Assembly (NCBI GenBank): GCA_944321295.1
Contig: CALUKU010000001.1
Coordinates: 1 to 64,000, forward strand
Origin: an uncultured Prevotella sp.
GTDB taxonomy: Bacteria; Bacteroidota; Bacteroidia; Bacteroidales; Bacteroidaceae
Reading direction: 5' to 3'
DNA length: 64,000 nucleotides
Part shown: positions 53,596-62,645 of the stretch, piece by piece
Numbering within the stretch: the stretch's first letter is position 1
Layout of the letters: the number at the start of each line of letters is the position of its first letter
Position numbers and translations under genes: made by a program
Notes under the pieces: generated by a model
What the model was told of the DNA's origin: nothing
What the model saw: the letters and a program-made list of their open reading frames with translations, nothing else
Databases searched by the model: none

Positions 53596-56460
53596 TTACG
53601 CGCCGCACATGCCGCGGTAGGGGCAGCGGGCGCAGAGCGCCCTGTCCTGCGTGGGGCGGAACGGCTCTTCAGGCTCGAACATCGAGCTTACCGTAGCCTT
53701 CAGCCTGTCGGTAAACTCGTCGGCGTATTCCTCTATGTCGGCTACGGGCTCCTTGCCTATGATTATTGTCGGGTCGTAGTCGTCCTGCTGGGTGCGCTGT
53801 ATGAACATCAGCGCCGGGCTTACCGGCAGGCGGTCGGGGTTGAGCCGCCCGTCGCGGCTGACGGCCATGGCGTAGAGCATTGACTGCAGGTAGTAGTCAG
53901 AGTGGCGCCCGTCGTCGGGCGAGTCGGCAAATATGTCGTCTACGGACTTCACGGCCTTGCTCGGCGCGCGGCCCGTCTTATAGTCAATCACACGCATGCG
54001 CTCAGTGCCCGTGGCGCGGTCGGTCACGCGGTCAAGCCTGTCAATGCGCCCGCCAATCCTTATCGTGCGTTCGCCCAGGCTCGTCTTTATCGTCATGTCG
54101 GCATAGGCCGGCACCTCTATGCCCGCTATCCTGAACGGCGCAAGCTCGCCGTCAATCTCGAGCAGGCGGCTTACGTATCTTATTATCACCTCGCGGTTGA
54201 TCAGCTGCAGGCCGTTGTATTCGTGGCGCCGCGCCGTGTCCTTGGTCTTGAACACCACCTCGTTGAAGGCCTCGTCTACTATCCTTTCAACCGTTTCCTT
54301 GTGTTTCAGGGCGTAAGCAATGCTTTCGCGCGTCACTTCGCCGCCGCTCCGGCATATCTGCCGGTATAGTATCTCCGACGAAGCGTGGAACACGTTGCCG
54401 AATATTCGCCCGTCAAACTCGTCAAGCTCGTCGTCCTCTGGCTCCTTTATGCCGGCCACGTTGTTATAGTAGAACTGCAGCGGGCAGCGCATGTAGCGGT
54501 TGACGGCCGTCGGCGACACGGCCTTCACGGCGTCGAGGGCCGCCATTATCTTTTCGTCCTTGGGTATTTCCTCTATGCGGGCCGACTTCAGGTGGAGTCC
54601 CGTCTGCAGCGACACGCGCCTCACCCGGTAGCCGCCCTCAATCATAAGCTGCAGCATGAAGCGGCTCATCTCTCCCGTGCTGCTGCCGTCGGTGGAGCTG
54701 TTGTAGGCAATGGTGACGTCGGCGGCGCGCTGTATCAGGTTGTAGAAGTAGTAAGCGTAGACGGCCACCTTGTTGTCGACGGTGGTCAGGCCGTAGGCCT
54801 TGCGTATGGAGTAGGGTATGAACGACGAGTCGTTCACGCCCTTGGGCATGTTCCCCTCGTTGCACGAGAGTATGAGCACGTGGTCGAAGTCGAGGTTTCT
54901 CGTTTCCAGTATGCCCATCACCTGCACTCCCTCGGCCGGCTCGCCGTGGAACGGTATGCTGGTGGCGTTGACGAGCTGGACTACGAGTTTCTGCATCGTC
55001 GTCAAGTCTACGTCGAGGTCGCCGGCGGCCGTCAGTTCGTTAAGCCTGTTGCACAGGGTGTACATACGGAAGAGCGATTCTTGGGCGAGGGGGGCCTTGT
55101 CGCAGCGTTCGGCCACGAGGCGCAGCACGTCGAGCAGCCACTGCGTAAGCTCGTCCTTACCGCCGAGCGCCCTGAAGAGCACCGCCGTGTTGTCGTCGGC
55201 AGCCAGCGCGGCGGGCGAGGGGTTGTAGGTGTGTTCCTTTTTCAGCTTCGCGACCAGCGCGGGACACGCCTCTGACACGTACTGGGCGTAAGGGTGGTTG
55301 AGCACTTGCATGACGTAGCTCACCCTGAAAGTGCCCTTCGCCGGCGAGTAGCCGTTGGCCTGCATGTCGATTAGCTGCAGCACGAACGACGCCACGGCCG
55401 TCTGGAACAGCGGGTAGCCGGTAGTGATGTTAATGCTCTCGGCCTCGTCCGGTATGCAGTGGATTACGGTCGGCAGCAGCGATTCGTCACACATCACGAT
55501 GGCCGTGTTCTTCCCGTCCTTGTATCTCTCATGCTCCTTCAGCCAGTTGGCAACGTATCTTGCCTGTATGTTCTCGGTCGTAGCGTTTATGTAGGTTATG
55601 CTTTTTCCGCTCTTGAAGTTGTCGTATATCTTGGCGTCGCTTACGTCCAGCTCGTTGGAAAATGATTTCAGGTATGCCGAGATATAGTGTCCGGCCTCGT
55701 TCTGCTGTGCCGTCGGGTTACCGTCGGGCATGTAGTAACGGTCGAAGTCCCAGTAGAAGCGGGCCTTGCCAGCCTTCTGCAGTCGGGCGAAAACCTGCTG
55801 CTCCACCTTCTGCACGACGTTGAAGCCGACGAAGAGGTATGTGTCGTAGTTGAAGTCGATACTCTCGTCGGCGGCCACCTCGCGGTACATCATTCCTTCA
55901 TAGGCAATCCCCTGATTCTTAAGGCGTTGGCGGAAATTGTTGTAGATGTCCTCTAAGTGACACCATAGCTGCATGAAACGTTTTTTCAGCTCAGTGTTCT
56001 CGGCGTTGGTGAAGTTGCTGAAGAAGCGCTTTAGGGCCTCCACCTGCTCTTCGTCCAAATATGAGATGTCGTCAAGCTCGTGCAGGTCCTTGACGTTGGC
56101 GAACACCTTCGATGCGTCGGCCATGTTCTTGTCGATGTCGTCGAAGTCGGCCAGCAGCAGTTGGCCCCAGCCGAAAAAGTGGTCAAGGGTTTCGTCCACG
56201 CCCGTACATTCGGTAAAGCTCTTGTGCATCTCGCACGTCAGCTTTATCGGGTCGCCTATGCTTAGTTGAGAGTGGCGGCGGAATAAGTCGCTGATGGTGA
56301 TGTACGCCGGCGACCAGATGGGGCGCCCCGCTAACTTCGCCAAGTGCTCGTTGAGGAACAGCGAGGCGCGCTTGTTGGGAAATACTACTGCTATGCGTGA
56401 TAAGTCGGTGCCGTGTTTGTTGATGATGTCTTCGGCCACAAACTCCAAGAACTTTTTCAT
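53596..56460 (-). CDS. AddB-like nuclease/helicase-related protein (PD-(D/E)XK)
   Basis: 954 aa. The N-terminal region (RIAVVFPNKRASLFLNEHLAKLAGRPIWSP) and middle (VIVLILSCNEGNMPKGVNDS-type pattern; ILSCNEGNMPK, SFIPYSIRKAYGL) follow the inactive-helicase half of AddB. The C-terminal nuclease has GGRIDRLDRV and MRVIDYKTGR (PD-(D/E)XK core). The iron-sulphur staple cysteines appear as MRCPLQFYYNN and LCARCPYRGMCG at the end. A partner AddA-like helicase is not in the window. Likely acts with it to resect double-strand breaks. The gene is very GC-rich for most of its length. Confidence 0.85.
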   Translation of the reverse strand: MKKFLEFVAEDIINKHGTDLSRIAVVFPNKRASLFLNEHLAKLAGRPIWSPAYITISDLFRRHSQLSIGDPIKLTCEMHKSFTECTGVDETLDHFFGWGQLLLADFDDIDKNMADASKVFANVKDLHELDDISYLDEEQVEALKRFFSNFTNAENTELKKRFMQLWCHLEDIYNNFRQRLKNQGIAYEGMMYREVAADESIDFNYDTYLFVGFNVVQKVEQQVFARLQKAGKARFYWDFDRYYMPDGNPTAQQNEAGHYISAYLKSFSNELDVSDAKIYDNFKSGKSITYINATTENIQARYVANWLKEHERYKDGKNTAIVMCDESLLPTVIHCIPDEAESINITTGYPLFQTAVASFVLQLIDMQANGYSPAKGTFRVSYVMQVLNHPYAQYVSEACPALVAKLKKEHTYNPSPAALAADDNTAVLFRALGGKDELTQWLLDVLRLVAERCDKAPLAQESLFRMYTLCNRLNELTAAGDLDVDLTTMQKLVVQLVNATSIPFHGEPAEGVQVMGILETRNLDFDHVLILSCNEGNMPKGVNDSSFIPYSIRKAYGLTTVDNKVAVYAYYFYNLIQRAADVTIAYNSSTDGSSTGEMSRFMLQLMIEGGYRVRRVSLQTGLHLKSARIEEIPKDEKIMAALDAVKAVSPTAVNRYMRCPLQFYYNNVAGIKEPEDDELDEFDGRIFGNVFHASSEILYRQICRSGGEVTRESIAYALKHKETVERIVDEAFNEVVFKTKDTARRHEYNGLQLINREVIIRYVSRLLEIDGELAPFRIAGIEVPAYADMTIKTSLGERTIRIGGRIDRLDRVTDRATGTERMRVIDYKTGRAPSKAVKSVDDIFADSPDDGRHSDYYLQSMLYAMAVSRDGRLNPDRLPVSPALMFIQRTQQDDYDPTIIIGKEPVADIEEYADEFTDRLKATVSSMFEPEEPFRPTQDRALCARCPYRGMCGA

Positions 56461-56677
56461 TTAGTTGTGCTTCTGATTATTTCTTGTTATGCGAAAGCTT
56501 ATTGCAAGCTTTCTACAAAGGTAAGAATATTTGACGTAAAAACCGTCCACCGCCGTTGTTTTTGTGCTGATATGTCGTGAGCCGGGCAATATTCCTATCC
56601 GCTCGCGACCGCCTGTCATTTCGCTCGGGGCGTCTTCCCTCAGCTCGGGACGTGAGTTCCGGCTGATGTAGGGGTAA

Positions 56678-56716
56678 ACGAAAAGAGGCCGTGACATGTC
56701 GTCACGGCCTCTTCTG
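56678..56716 (-). terminator. terminator of rpsA
   Basis: AAGAGGCCGTGAC (56683-56695) pairs perfectly with 56701-56713 across a 5-base loop. On the minus strand it is followed by TTTCGTTT. Confidence 0.82.
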
Positions 56717-56738
56717 GCATATAGCTTATAATGTAATA

Positions 56739-58511
56739 TTATTCGCCTTTTTCCATCTTAGCCTTCAGTTCGGCAAGAGCGTCAATGTCGCCGAGAGTTG
56801 TTCCGGCTGCTACATTGTTGATAGCGGGAGTTTCCTCCTTCTTCTGCTTCTTGCTGCGCGGAGCCTTCTTGGGCTCGTCCTTAACGTCTTCGAACGTGCG
56901 GCTGTGTGAAAGGATGATGCGCTTCGTTTCCTTAACGAACTCGATAACCTTGAACTGGAGCTCCTCGTTGAGCTGAGCCTGGGTGCCGTCCTCCTTTACC
57001 AAGTGCTTCGGAGTAGCAAAGCCTTCACCGCCCTCGTTGAGTGCAATCACAGCTCCCTTGTCCATCATCTCGGTTATCTTGCCAGTGTGGATTGAGCCGG
57101 GAGTGTAGATGGTCTCGTAGGTATCCCACGGATTGTCCTCCAGCTGCTTGTGGCCGAGGCTGAGGCGGCGGTTCTCCTTGTCTATTTCAAGCACGATTAC
57201 GTCGATGTCTGCGCCTACCTGAGTGAACTCTGACGGGTGCTTAACCTTCTTCGTCCATGAGAGGTCGCTGATGTGGATAAGTCCGTCAACGCCTTCCTCG
57301 AGTTCTACGAAGATACCGAAGTTTGTGAAGTTGCGTACCTTAGCAGTGTGCTTGCTGCCGATAGGATACTTAACCTCGATAGTTTCCCACGGGTCTTCCT
57401 TAAGCTGCTTGATGCCGAGCGACATCTTGCGCTCCTCGCGGTCGAGTGTGAGGATGACTGCTTCAACCTCGTCACCAACGTGCATGAACTCCTGTGCGCT
57501 GCGCAGGTGCTGGCTCCAGCTCATCTCTGAAACGTGGATAAGACCTTCAACGCCCGGTGCGATTTCAACGAATGCGCCGTAGTCTGCGATAACGACAACC
57601 TTGCCCTTAACGTGGTCGCCAACCTTAAGGTTCGGGTCGAGAGCGTCCCAAGGATGCGGGGTGAGCTGCTTCAGACCGAGGGCGATACGCTTCTTGTCAT
57701 TGTCGAAGTCAAGGATTACGACGTTGATCTTCTGATCCAAAGAAACAACCTCGTGCGGATCGCTTACGCGGCCCCAAGAGAGGTCAGTGATGTGGATGAG
57801 TCCGTCTACGCCGCCGAGGTCAACAAACACACCGTAAGTAGTGATGTTCTTAACCGTACCTTCGAGTATCTGGCCTTTTTCGAGCTTGCTGATGATTTCT
57901 TTCTTCTGTGCTTCCAACTCAGCCTCGATGAGTGCCTTGTGAGAAACAACTACGTTGCGGAATTCCTGGTTAATCTTAACGACCTTGAATTCCATTGTCT
58001 TGCCTACGAATACGTCGTAGTCGCGTATAGGATGAACGTCAATCTGGCTTCCCGGGAGGAAGGCTTCAATGCCGAATACGTCAACGATCATACCACCCTT
58101 AGTGCGGCACTTGATGTATCCCTGGATGACTTCTTCGTTGTCGAGGGCTGCGTTTACGCGCTCCCAGCTCTTGCTCAAACGAGCCTTCTTGTGTGAAAGA
58201 AGGAGCTGGCCTTTTTTGTCTTCCTGGTTTTCAACATAAACCTCAACGACATCGCCGATTTTCAAATCGGGATTGTAACGGAATTCGCTTGCGGGAATGA
58301 TACCGTCGCTCTTGTAACCGATGTTTACGACAACTTCTTTCTTGTCGATAGAGATTACTGTTCCGTCAACAACCTGATGCTCGCTGACTTTGTTCAGTGT
58401 TTCATCGTAAGCTTTCTCAAGGTCTTCCTTGCTCACGCTTACATTACTTCCATTTTCAAACTCGTCCCAATTGAAGTCTGCCAATGGCTGTACGTTCTTT
58501 AAATCTGACAT
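56739..58511 (-). CDS. rpsA: 30S ribosomal protein S1
   Basis: 590 aa, the largest ribosomal protein, holding mRNA on the 30S subunit. Six S1 (OB-fold) repeats follow an acidic N-terminus: VVDGTVISIDKKEVVVNIGYKSDGIIPASEF, then IIVGTIHITDLSW-type units (VDGLIHITDLSWGRVSDP, VEGLIHVSEMSWSQHL, VDGLIHISDLSWTKK). The last ~50 residues are Lys/Glu-rich. Codon use returns to the strongly biased type also seen in gap, in contrast to the GC-rich nuclease gene beside it. Confidence 0.97.
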   Translation of the reverse strand: MSDLKNVQPLADFNWDEFENGSNVSVSKEDLEKAYDETLNKVSEHQVVDGTVISIDKKEVVVNIGYKSDGIIPASEFRYNPDLKIGDVVEVYVENQEDKKGQLLLSHKKARLSKSWERVNAALDNEEVIQGYIKCRTKGGMIVDVFGIEAFLPGSQIDVHPIRDYDVFVGKTMEFKVVKINQEFRNVVVSHKALIEAELEAQKKEIISKLEKGQILEGTVKNITTYGVFVDLGGVDGLIHITDLSWGRVSDPHEVVSLDQKINVVILDFDNDKKRIALGLKQLTPHPWDALDPNLKVGDHVKGKVVVIADYGAFVEIAPGVEGLIHVSEMSWSQHLRSAQEFMHVGDEVEAVILTLDREERKMSLGIKQLKEDPWETIEVKYPIGSKHTAKVRNFTNFGIFVELEEGVDGLIHISDLSWTKKVKHPSEFTQVGADIDVIVLEIDKENRRLSLGHKQLEDNPWDTYETIYTPGSIHTGKITEMMDKGAVIALNEGGEGFATPKHLVKEDGTQAQLNEELQFKVIEFVKETKRIILSHSRTFEDVKDEPKKAPRSKKQKKEETPAINNVAAGTTLGDIDALAELKAKMEKGE

Positions 58512-58571
58512 AAAATAAATTAAGTTTTTAATAATTAATAAAGTTCGACTTTATATTGCTAAAATCGGGCG

Positions 58572-58579
58572 CAAAGGTA
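58572..58579 (-). promoter_or_regulatory. probable -7 element of rpsA
   Basis: TACCTTTG followed by C on the minus strand, about 60 bases upstream of the rpsA start. The -33 region is AT-rich without a clear TTTG. It is the strongest -7 candidate in the gap. Confidence 0.6.
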
Positions 58580-58652
58580 CAATCTTTAATTCTTATTAAT
58601 TTGCGTATTTAAAGTTTTTTTTGCGTTACGGCGGCTATTTATGTTAAATTAA

Positions 58653-59183
58653 CTATTCTGCTTCGTTGGCGGCTCTCAATATTATGCTTGTTGCACCTAT
58701 TGTAAATAATGTTCCGTCGTAAATAACCCTTCTTTCCTTGTCGCCCAGAATTTCATTGTCAACGAAAGTTCCGGTGTTGCTGGGGCCATCGCGCAACGTA
58801 TATTTCAAGTTGCCTTTTTTGTCCTTTGACACATTAATGGTGCAATGGTTTATGTCGATACTTGGGTCGTTAGTTTCGATCGGTGCCGTGGTTTTACTAC
58901 CTTTCATGTACCTTCCGATAGTGTTGTCACCGAATTTTAACGGTATTACTTGTTTGTAATGAAAGACATTTTCAATCACGACAATCGAGCCGTAACCGTT
59001 TTCGTCAGCTAATTCGTCAAGTTTTTCTTCTTTCCGCGTATCACGCAATTTTGACTTGCCAATTCTTATGCCGAATTGTTTTCCGCATTGCGGACATACG
59101 AAAACTAAAGATTGTCCTTCACTGTAGTTGGTTTCGTCAAATGTGATGAATTCGTCACACTTGGGGCATCTAACTCTTTTCAT
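58653..59183 (-). CDS. zinc-ribbon FHA-domain protein
   Basis: 176 aa. Residues 1-42 hold a zinc ribbon with two CxxC pairs (VRCPKCDEF and VFVCPQCGKQF). Residues ~85-165 are an FHA phosphothreonine-binding domain (NTIGRYMKGSK, PSIDINHCTINVSKDKKGN, NTGTFVDNEIL). The usual FHA residues GR, S/N-x-x-H and N are visible, though one reads INHC. No catalytic domain. It starts one base after the stop of the HU/SPOR gene upstream, so the two are translationally linked; it may read a phosphorylated partner. Confidence 0.88.
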   Translation of the reverse strand: MKRVRCPKCDEFITFDETNYSEGQSLVFVCPQCGKQFGIRIGKSKLRDTRKEEKLDELADENGYGSIVVIENVFHYKQVIPLKFGDNTIGRYMKGSKTTAPIETNDPSIDINHCTINVSKDKKGNLKYTLRDGPSNTGTFVDNEILGDKERRVIYDGTLFTIGATSIILRAANEAE

Positions 59184-59184
59184 A

Positions 59185-60249
59185 TCAATGTTTTACTTGG
59201 TAAATCCAAGCGTCGTAGAAATATTCTTTACCGCGTAAGTTGTTTAATGCGTTGTATGCTTCGTTGTTTGATTTATAATGTCCGTAAACGACTTTGAGTG
59301 CTCTTCCTTTTTCTTTAAGCACTTCAGAATCATCGTATCCGTTTTTAACGAGTTTCGTTACGAATTCTTCGGCGTTTGACGGAGTTACATGGCTGGCAAG
59401 AACGATGCAAAAATAGCTTTGGGCCTTTTCTTCTTTCATTTCCTTCTGTGTTGCTACAGGCTCATTTTTTACATTGTCCTTTTTCTTTTGAAGCTTCTTT
59501 GATTTTAGTTGTATGTCCTCTTTCTTGCTAATGTTGTCGTATCCGTTGTTTATGAGATTGGATATTATTCCATTGTCTATATTGCTGGTCTTAACCATAT
59601 TGCGGCTTTCATTCACCGGCGTACCCAATACCATGAAAAGTATTACGGCAATAACGGCTGCCACCAAGTTTCTAATTGCGCTAATTCTGATTTGTATCCT
59701 TTTGTCGTTTTCGTTAATGTGCTTATTTTCAGAGTCTTTAGGCTCAATAGTGAATGTTTTGTTGATGTTGCTTGACTCTGAATTTGCGATGGACTTGCTC
59801 TTCCGTTCCGGTTCTTCGGAATACAGGCCAACGCTTTTTCTCATCTCAAACGAACTTAAGCTGTATAAATCGGGCGTTAAGATACCTGCTTCACACGGGG
59901 CGAATTCAATGTTGCCGTTAGTGTTAAGGTATAATGTACCTATATTATTAAGTTCGTAAGCTCCGCTGTTTGCTATATGCTGTTTAAGTTCATTTACTTC
60001 ATTTGCAATGCGTTCGCATGCGTCAGGATAGCTTATATCATAAGCTTCGGAATATGATTGTGCCAACAACGAGTCGTTGAGCGTCAGTTTTTGATTGAAC
60101 CCCAATGTCCTCAACGGCGGTATGAACATGTTGTCGCCTTCGTCATAGCGTGCTGCGACATGGCTGGCAACAAAGCCGCCTAAGTCAGGCACTATGACGC
60201 AATCGCTTTTCAAAAGCAATATTTCGATATGTCTGTCAAGTTCAATCAC
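59185..60249 (-). CDS. HU-CCDC81/SPOR membrane protein
   Basis: 354 aa. Residues ~1-130 resemble the HU-like CCDC81 bacterial domain (DRHIEILLLKSDCVIVPDLGGFVASHVAARYD, RTLGFNQKLTLNDSLLAQSY). One membrane helix follows near residues 190-210 (NLVAAVIAVILFMVLGTPV), a charged linker, and a C-terminal SPOR domain (YFCIVLASHVTPSNAEEFVTKLVKNGY, VVYGHYKSNNEAYNALNNLR). SPOR binds denuded glycan strands at division sites, so the protein may couple the cytoplasm (DNA or cytoskeleton) to septal wall. The GTG start is predicted to lie at the transcription start (leaderless). Confidence 0.85.
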   Translation of the reverse strand: MIELDRHIEILLLKSDCVIVPDLGGFVASHVAARYDEGDNMFIPPLRTLGFNQKLTLNDSLLAQSYSEAYDISYPDACERIANEVNELKQHIANSGAYELNNIGTLYLNTNGNIEFAPCEAGILTPDLYSLSSFEMRKSVGLYSEEPERKSKSIANSESSNINKTFTIEPKDSENKHINENDKRIQIRISAIRNLVAAVIAVILFMVLGTPVNESRNMVKTSNIDNGIISNLINNGYDNISKKEDIQLKSKKLQKKKDNVKNEPVATQKEMKEEKAQSYFCIVLASHVTPSNAEEFVTKLVKNGYDDSEVLKEKGRALKVVYGHYKSNNEAYNALNNLRGKEYFYDAWIYQVKH

Positions 60250-60253
60250 GCTG

Positions 60254-60285
60254 CAAAATTAATGATTTTTGTCCGAAGAAACAAA
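60254..60285 (-). promoter_or_regulatory. promoter of the HU/SPOR gene, close to its start codon
   Basis: Minus-strand TTTG (60282-60285), a 20-base spacer, TAATTTTG (60254-60261). The GTG start begins five bases after the -7 element, at the position where transcription would begin. Confidence 0.8.
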
Positions 60286-60323
60286 TCAAAGGCGGTTAAT
60301 GAGCAAAAAAACATAAGGGAATG

Positions 60324-60354
60324 TTTATGGTTATGATATTATTTTATATTTTTG
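60324..60354 (+). promoter_or_regulatory. probable promoter of ugd
   Basis: TTTA at 60324-60327 (one mismatch to TTTG), a 19-base spacer and TATTTTTG at 60347-60354. Leader to ATG 60432 about 70 bases. Confidence 0.55.
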
Positions 60355-60431
60355 CACGGCGCAAAAAGATTGCTTTTGGCAATTGAATGTGCGGCATTTG
60401 ACTGAATAACAGAATTATAATTGAATATTTT

Positions 60432-61748
60432 ATGAATATCGCTATTGTAGGAACAGGTTATGTCGGCTTGGTTTCGGGAGCATGTTTCGCTGAAACAGGG
60501 GCCACCGTTACGTGCATTGACGTAGATGAAAACAAGATAGAGGCTCTTAAAGAGAGTAAAATTCCGATATACGAGCCGGGACTTGATGAATTGGTGGCAA
60601 AAAACTTAAAGGCCGGAAGGCTGAAGTTTACTACGTCGTTGCCTGACGTGATAAACGACCAACAGATAATTTTCATTGCGGTGGGAACGCCTCCCGACGA
60701 GGATGGAAGCGCTGATCTGAAATATGTGCTGCAGGTGGCGAAGACAATAGGCGAGAACATAAATAAATATATTGTTGTCGTTACAAAAAGCACCGTGCCC
60801 GTGGGCACTTCGATAAAAGTGTATGACACGATAAGGACCGAGCTTGACAAGCGTGGAGTGGATGTGGATTTCGACGTGGCGAGCAATCCTGAATTCTTGA
60901 AAGAGGGAAATGCCATTAAAGACTTTATGAGTCCCGACCGTGTTGTCATCGGCGTTAATAGCGACAGGGCGCAGAAAATGCTTACCAAATTGTATAAGCC
61001 TTTCCTGATTAATAATTTCCGTGTTATATTCATGGACATCCCGAGCGCTGAGATGACAAAATATGCCGCTAATTCTATGTTGGCCACCCGCATAAGTTTT
61101 ATGAACGATATAGCGAACCTGTGCGAGCTTGTTGGTGCCGACGTGAATAAAGTGCGTGCTGGAATAGGTTCCGACACGCGTATAGGCCGTAAGTTCTTGT
61201 ATGCAGGTTGCGGTTATGGCGGCTCTTGCTTCCCGAAGGATGTCAAGGCGTTGATAAAGACGGCCGACGACAACGGCTATTCGCTTGAAGTGCTTAAGGC
61301 TGTTGAGCGTGTCAACGAAAAACAGAAGGGCATATTGTTTGAGAAACTGAAGAAGGCGTTTGCCGGTGACGACCTTAAGGGTAAGCATGTGGCGTTGTGG
61401 GGACTGGCGTTCAAGCCCGAAACCGACGACATGCGCGAGTCAACAGCCTTGGTTATGATGAGGGCATTGTTCAATGCCGGATGCGTTGTAAAGGTGTATG
61501 ACCCTGAGGCAATGAAAGAGTGCCGCCGCATTATGGGTGACAAGGTTGTGTATTGCGACAATATGTATGCTGCTGCCGACGGTGCCGACGCCTTACTGCT
61601 GCTTACCGAATGGAAAGAATTCAGATTACCTGATTGGGAGCGCCTCGGCCGGTCGATGGCTCGTAAGCTTGTTCTTGACGGCAGGAATATTTACGATAAG
61701 GATGAGCTTAACGAGCATGGTTTTGAATATCATTGTATAGGAAAGTGA
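60432..61748 (+). CDS. ugd: UDP-glucose 6-dehydrogenase
   Basis: Oxidises UDP-glucose to UDP-glucuronate, a precursor of capsular and other glycans. 438 aa. NAD fold NIAIVGTGYVGLVSGACFAETG, STVPVGTS, and the catalytic cysteine in GYGGSCFPKDVKAL. The C-terminal UDP-binding domain (WGLAFKPETDDMRES, LLTEWKEFRLPDWERL) is complete. Its stop overlaps the next gene's ATG by one base. Confidence 0.97.
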   Translation: MNIAIVGTGYVGLVSGACFAETGATVTCIDVDENKIEALKESKIPIYEPGLDELVAKNLKAGRLKFTTSLPDVINDQQIIFIAVGTPPDEDGSADLKYVLQVAKTIGENINKYIVVVTKSTVPVGTSIKVYDTIRTELDKRGVDVDFDVASNPEFLKEGNAIKDFMSPDRVVIGVNSDRAQKMLTKLYKPFLINNFRVIFMDIPSAEMTKYAANSMLATRISFMNDIANLCELVGADVNKVRAGIGSDTRIGRKFLYAGCGYGGSCFPKDVKALIKTADDNGYSLEVLKAVERVNEKQKGILFEKLKKAFAGDDLKGKHVALWGLAFKPETDDMRESTALVMMRALFNAGCVVKVYDPEAMKECRRIMGDKVVYCDNMYAAADGADALLLLTEWKEFRLPDWERLGRSMARKLVLDGRNIYDKDELNEHGFEYHCIGK

Positions 61749-62557
61749 TGATAAGGAATTTCTTACATATCATCACAATATTATTAGTGGCTGTGGCCGC
61801 GGTTTGTAGCTGTAAGCAACAAGATAAACCTGTGGTCGCGCCCGCTGAGAATTTGGAAGCTAAGAAAATGCTTGCCGGCATATGGGTTGACGCCGACGAA
61901 GAAAGCGTTGTCTTTAAGATAAGCGGTGACACCATATATTATCCTGACCCAACGGCCAACCCGGTGGAGTTTAAGATTGTTAAAGATACTATGGTTCTTC
62001 AAGGAAATAGTGTTTCAAAGTATCCTATAATTAAGATGGCTGCGCATTTGCTTGAGTTCAAGAACCAAGGAGGCGACATCATAAAGCTTGTGAAGAGCGA
62101 TAATCCTGTTGACGCATACCAGTTCAAACGTCATGATCAAGTTCCATTAAACCAAGGTAAGGTAGTCAAGACGGATACGGTTGTGTCGTACAACGATAAC
62201 CGTTACCACAGCTATGTGCAGGTAAACCCGACGACATATAAAGTCTATCGTACGTCTTACAATTCGGAAGGCATGGAAACGGAGAACATTTATTATGACA
62301 ACATTGTGCATGTAAGTGTTTATCGTGGGGCGGCAAAGGTTTTTTCAAAAGACTTCAGGAAAGACGATTTTGCTGAAACCGTGCCTGCAAACATGCTTAA
62401 GCAATGCGTCTTAAGTGATATAAAGTTGATTGAAGCTTCTGATGACGGGTTGCATTATAGGGCGCAGCTTGCAATACCCGATAGTCCGAGTAGTTTCATG
62501 GCTGAATTGATAATATCTTATGACGGCAAGACTAAGGTCAGGGTGTTTGAAATGTAA
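61748..62557 (+). CDS. DUF4738-like lipoprotein
   Basis: 269 aa. ATG 61748 overlaps the ugd stop (TGATG); five upstream codons in frame are ignored. The lipobox ends AAVCSC with Cys about residue 21. The mature part has two beta-rich halves: LAGIWVDADEESVVFKISGDTIYYP (a value/DUF-type strand pattern) and VVSYNDNRYHSYVQVNPTTYKVYRTSYN to VFEM. This resembles the DUF4738 family of Bacteroidales lipoproteins, which has no assigned function. Tight coupling to ugd suggests a role with glucuronate-containing surface glycan, but this is inference. Confidence 0.72.
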   Translation: MIRNFLHIITILLVAVAAVCSCKQQDKPVVAPAENLEAKKMLAGIWVDADEESVVFKISGDTIYYPDPTANPVEFKIVKDTMVLQGNSVSKYPIIKMAAHLLEFKNQGGDIIKLVKSDNPVDAYQFKRHDQVPLNQGKVVKTDTVVSYNDNRYHSYVQVNPTTYKVYRTSYNSEGMETENIYYDNIVHVSVYRGAAKVFSKDFRKDDFAETVPANMLKQCVLSDIKLIEASDDGLHYRAQLAIPDSPSSFMAELIISYDGKTKVRVFEM

Positions 62558-62586
62558 ACGTATTATTCCAAATTCTTATGGTTACC

Positions 62587-62645
62587 TTTCGAGGGCTAAA
62601 AGGCGGTTTTTGGCATTGCCATTGGCCGCCTTTTAGCCCTCGAAA
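62587..62645. repeat. long palindrome with AAAAGGCGG core
   Basis: Perfect 20-base arms (62587-62606 and 62626-62645) around a 19-base loop that itself contains GGCATTGCC. The arm includes GGGCTAAAAGGCGG, sharing AAAAGGCGG with the palindrome at 15,930-15,982. It follows the DUF4738-like gene 29 bases after its stop and may end that transcript. The remaining gap to 62,944 shows GACGGCCTTTTATA just after it and nothing else I can name. Confidence 0.8.

Noticed and set aside
54385-55275. Plus-strand open frame (about 296 codons) inside the AddB-like gene
   Set aside because: Antisense to a clear nuclease gene with a proper PD-(D/E)XK core; composition is His/Val/Arg-rich as expected for a shadow of GC-rich codons.
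48000-56500. Genomic island explanation for the GC-rich block
   Set aside because: No integrase, tRNA junction, repeats at both ends or accessory cargo; genes are core functions, so only the composition anomaly is reported.
57534-58196. Plus-strand open frame (about 220 codons) over rpsA
   Set aside because: Antisense to ribosomal protein S1, whose strong codon bias opens the opposite frame.
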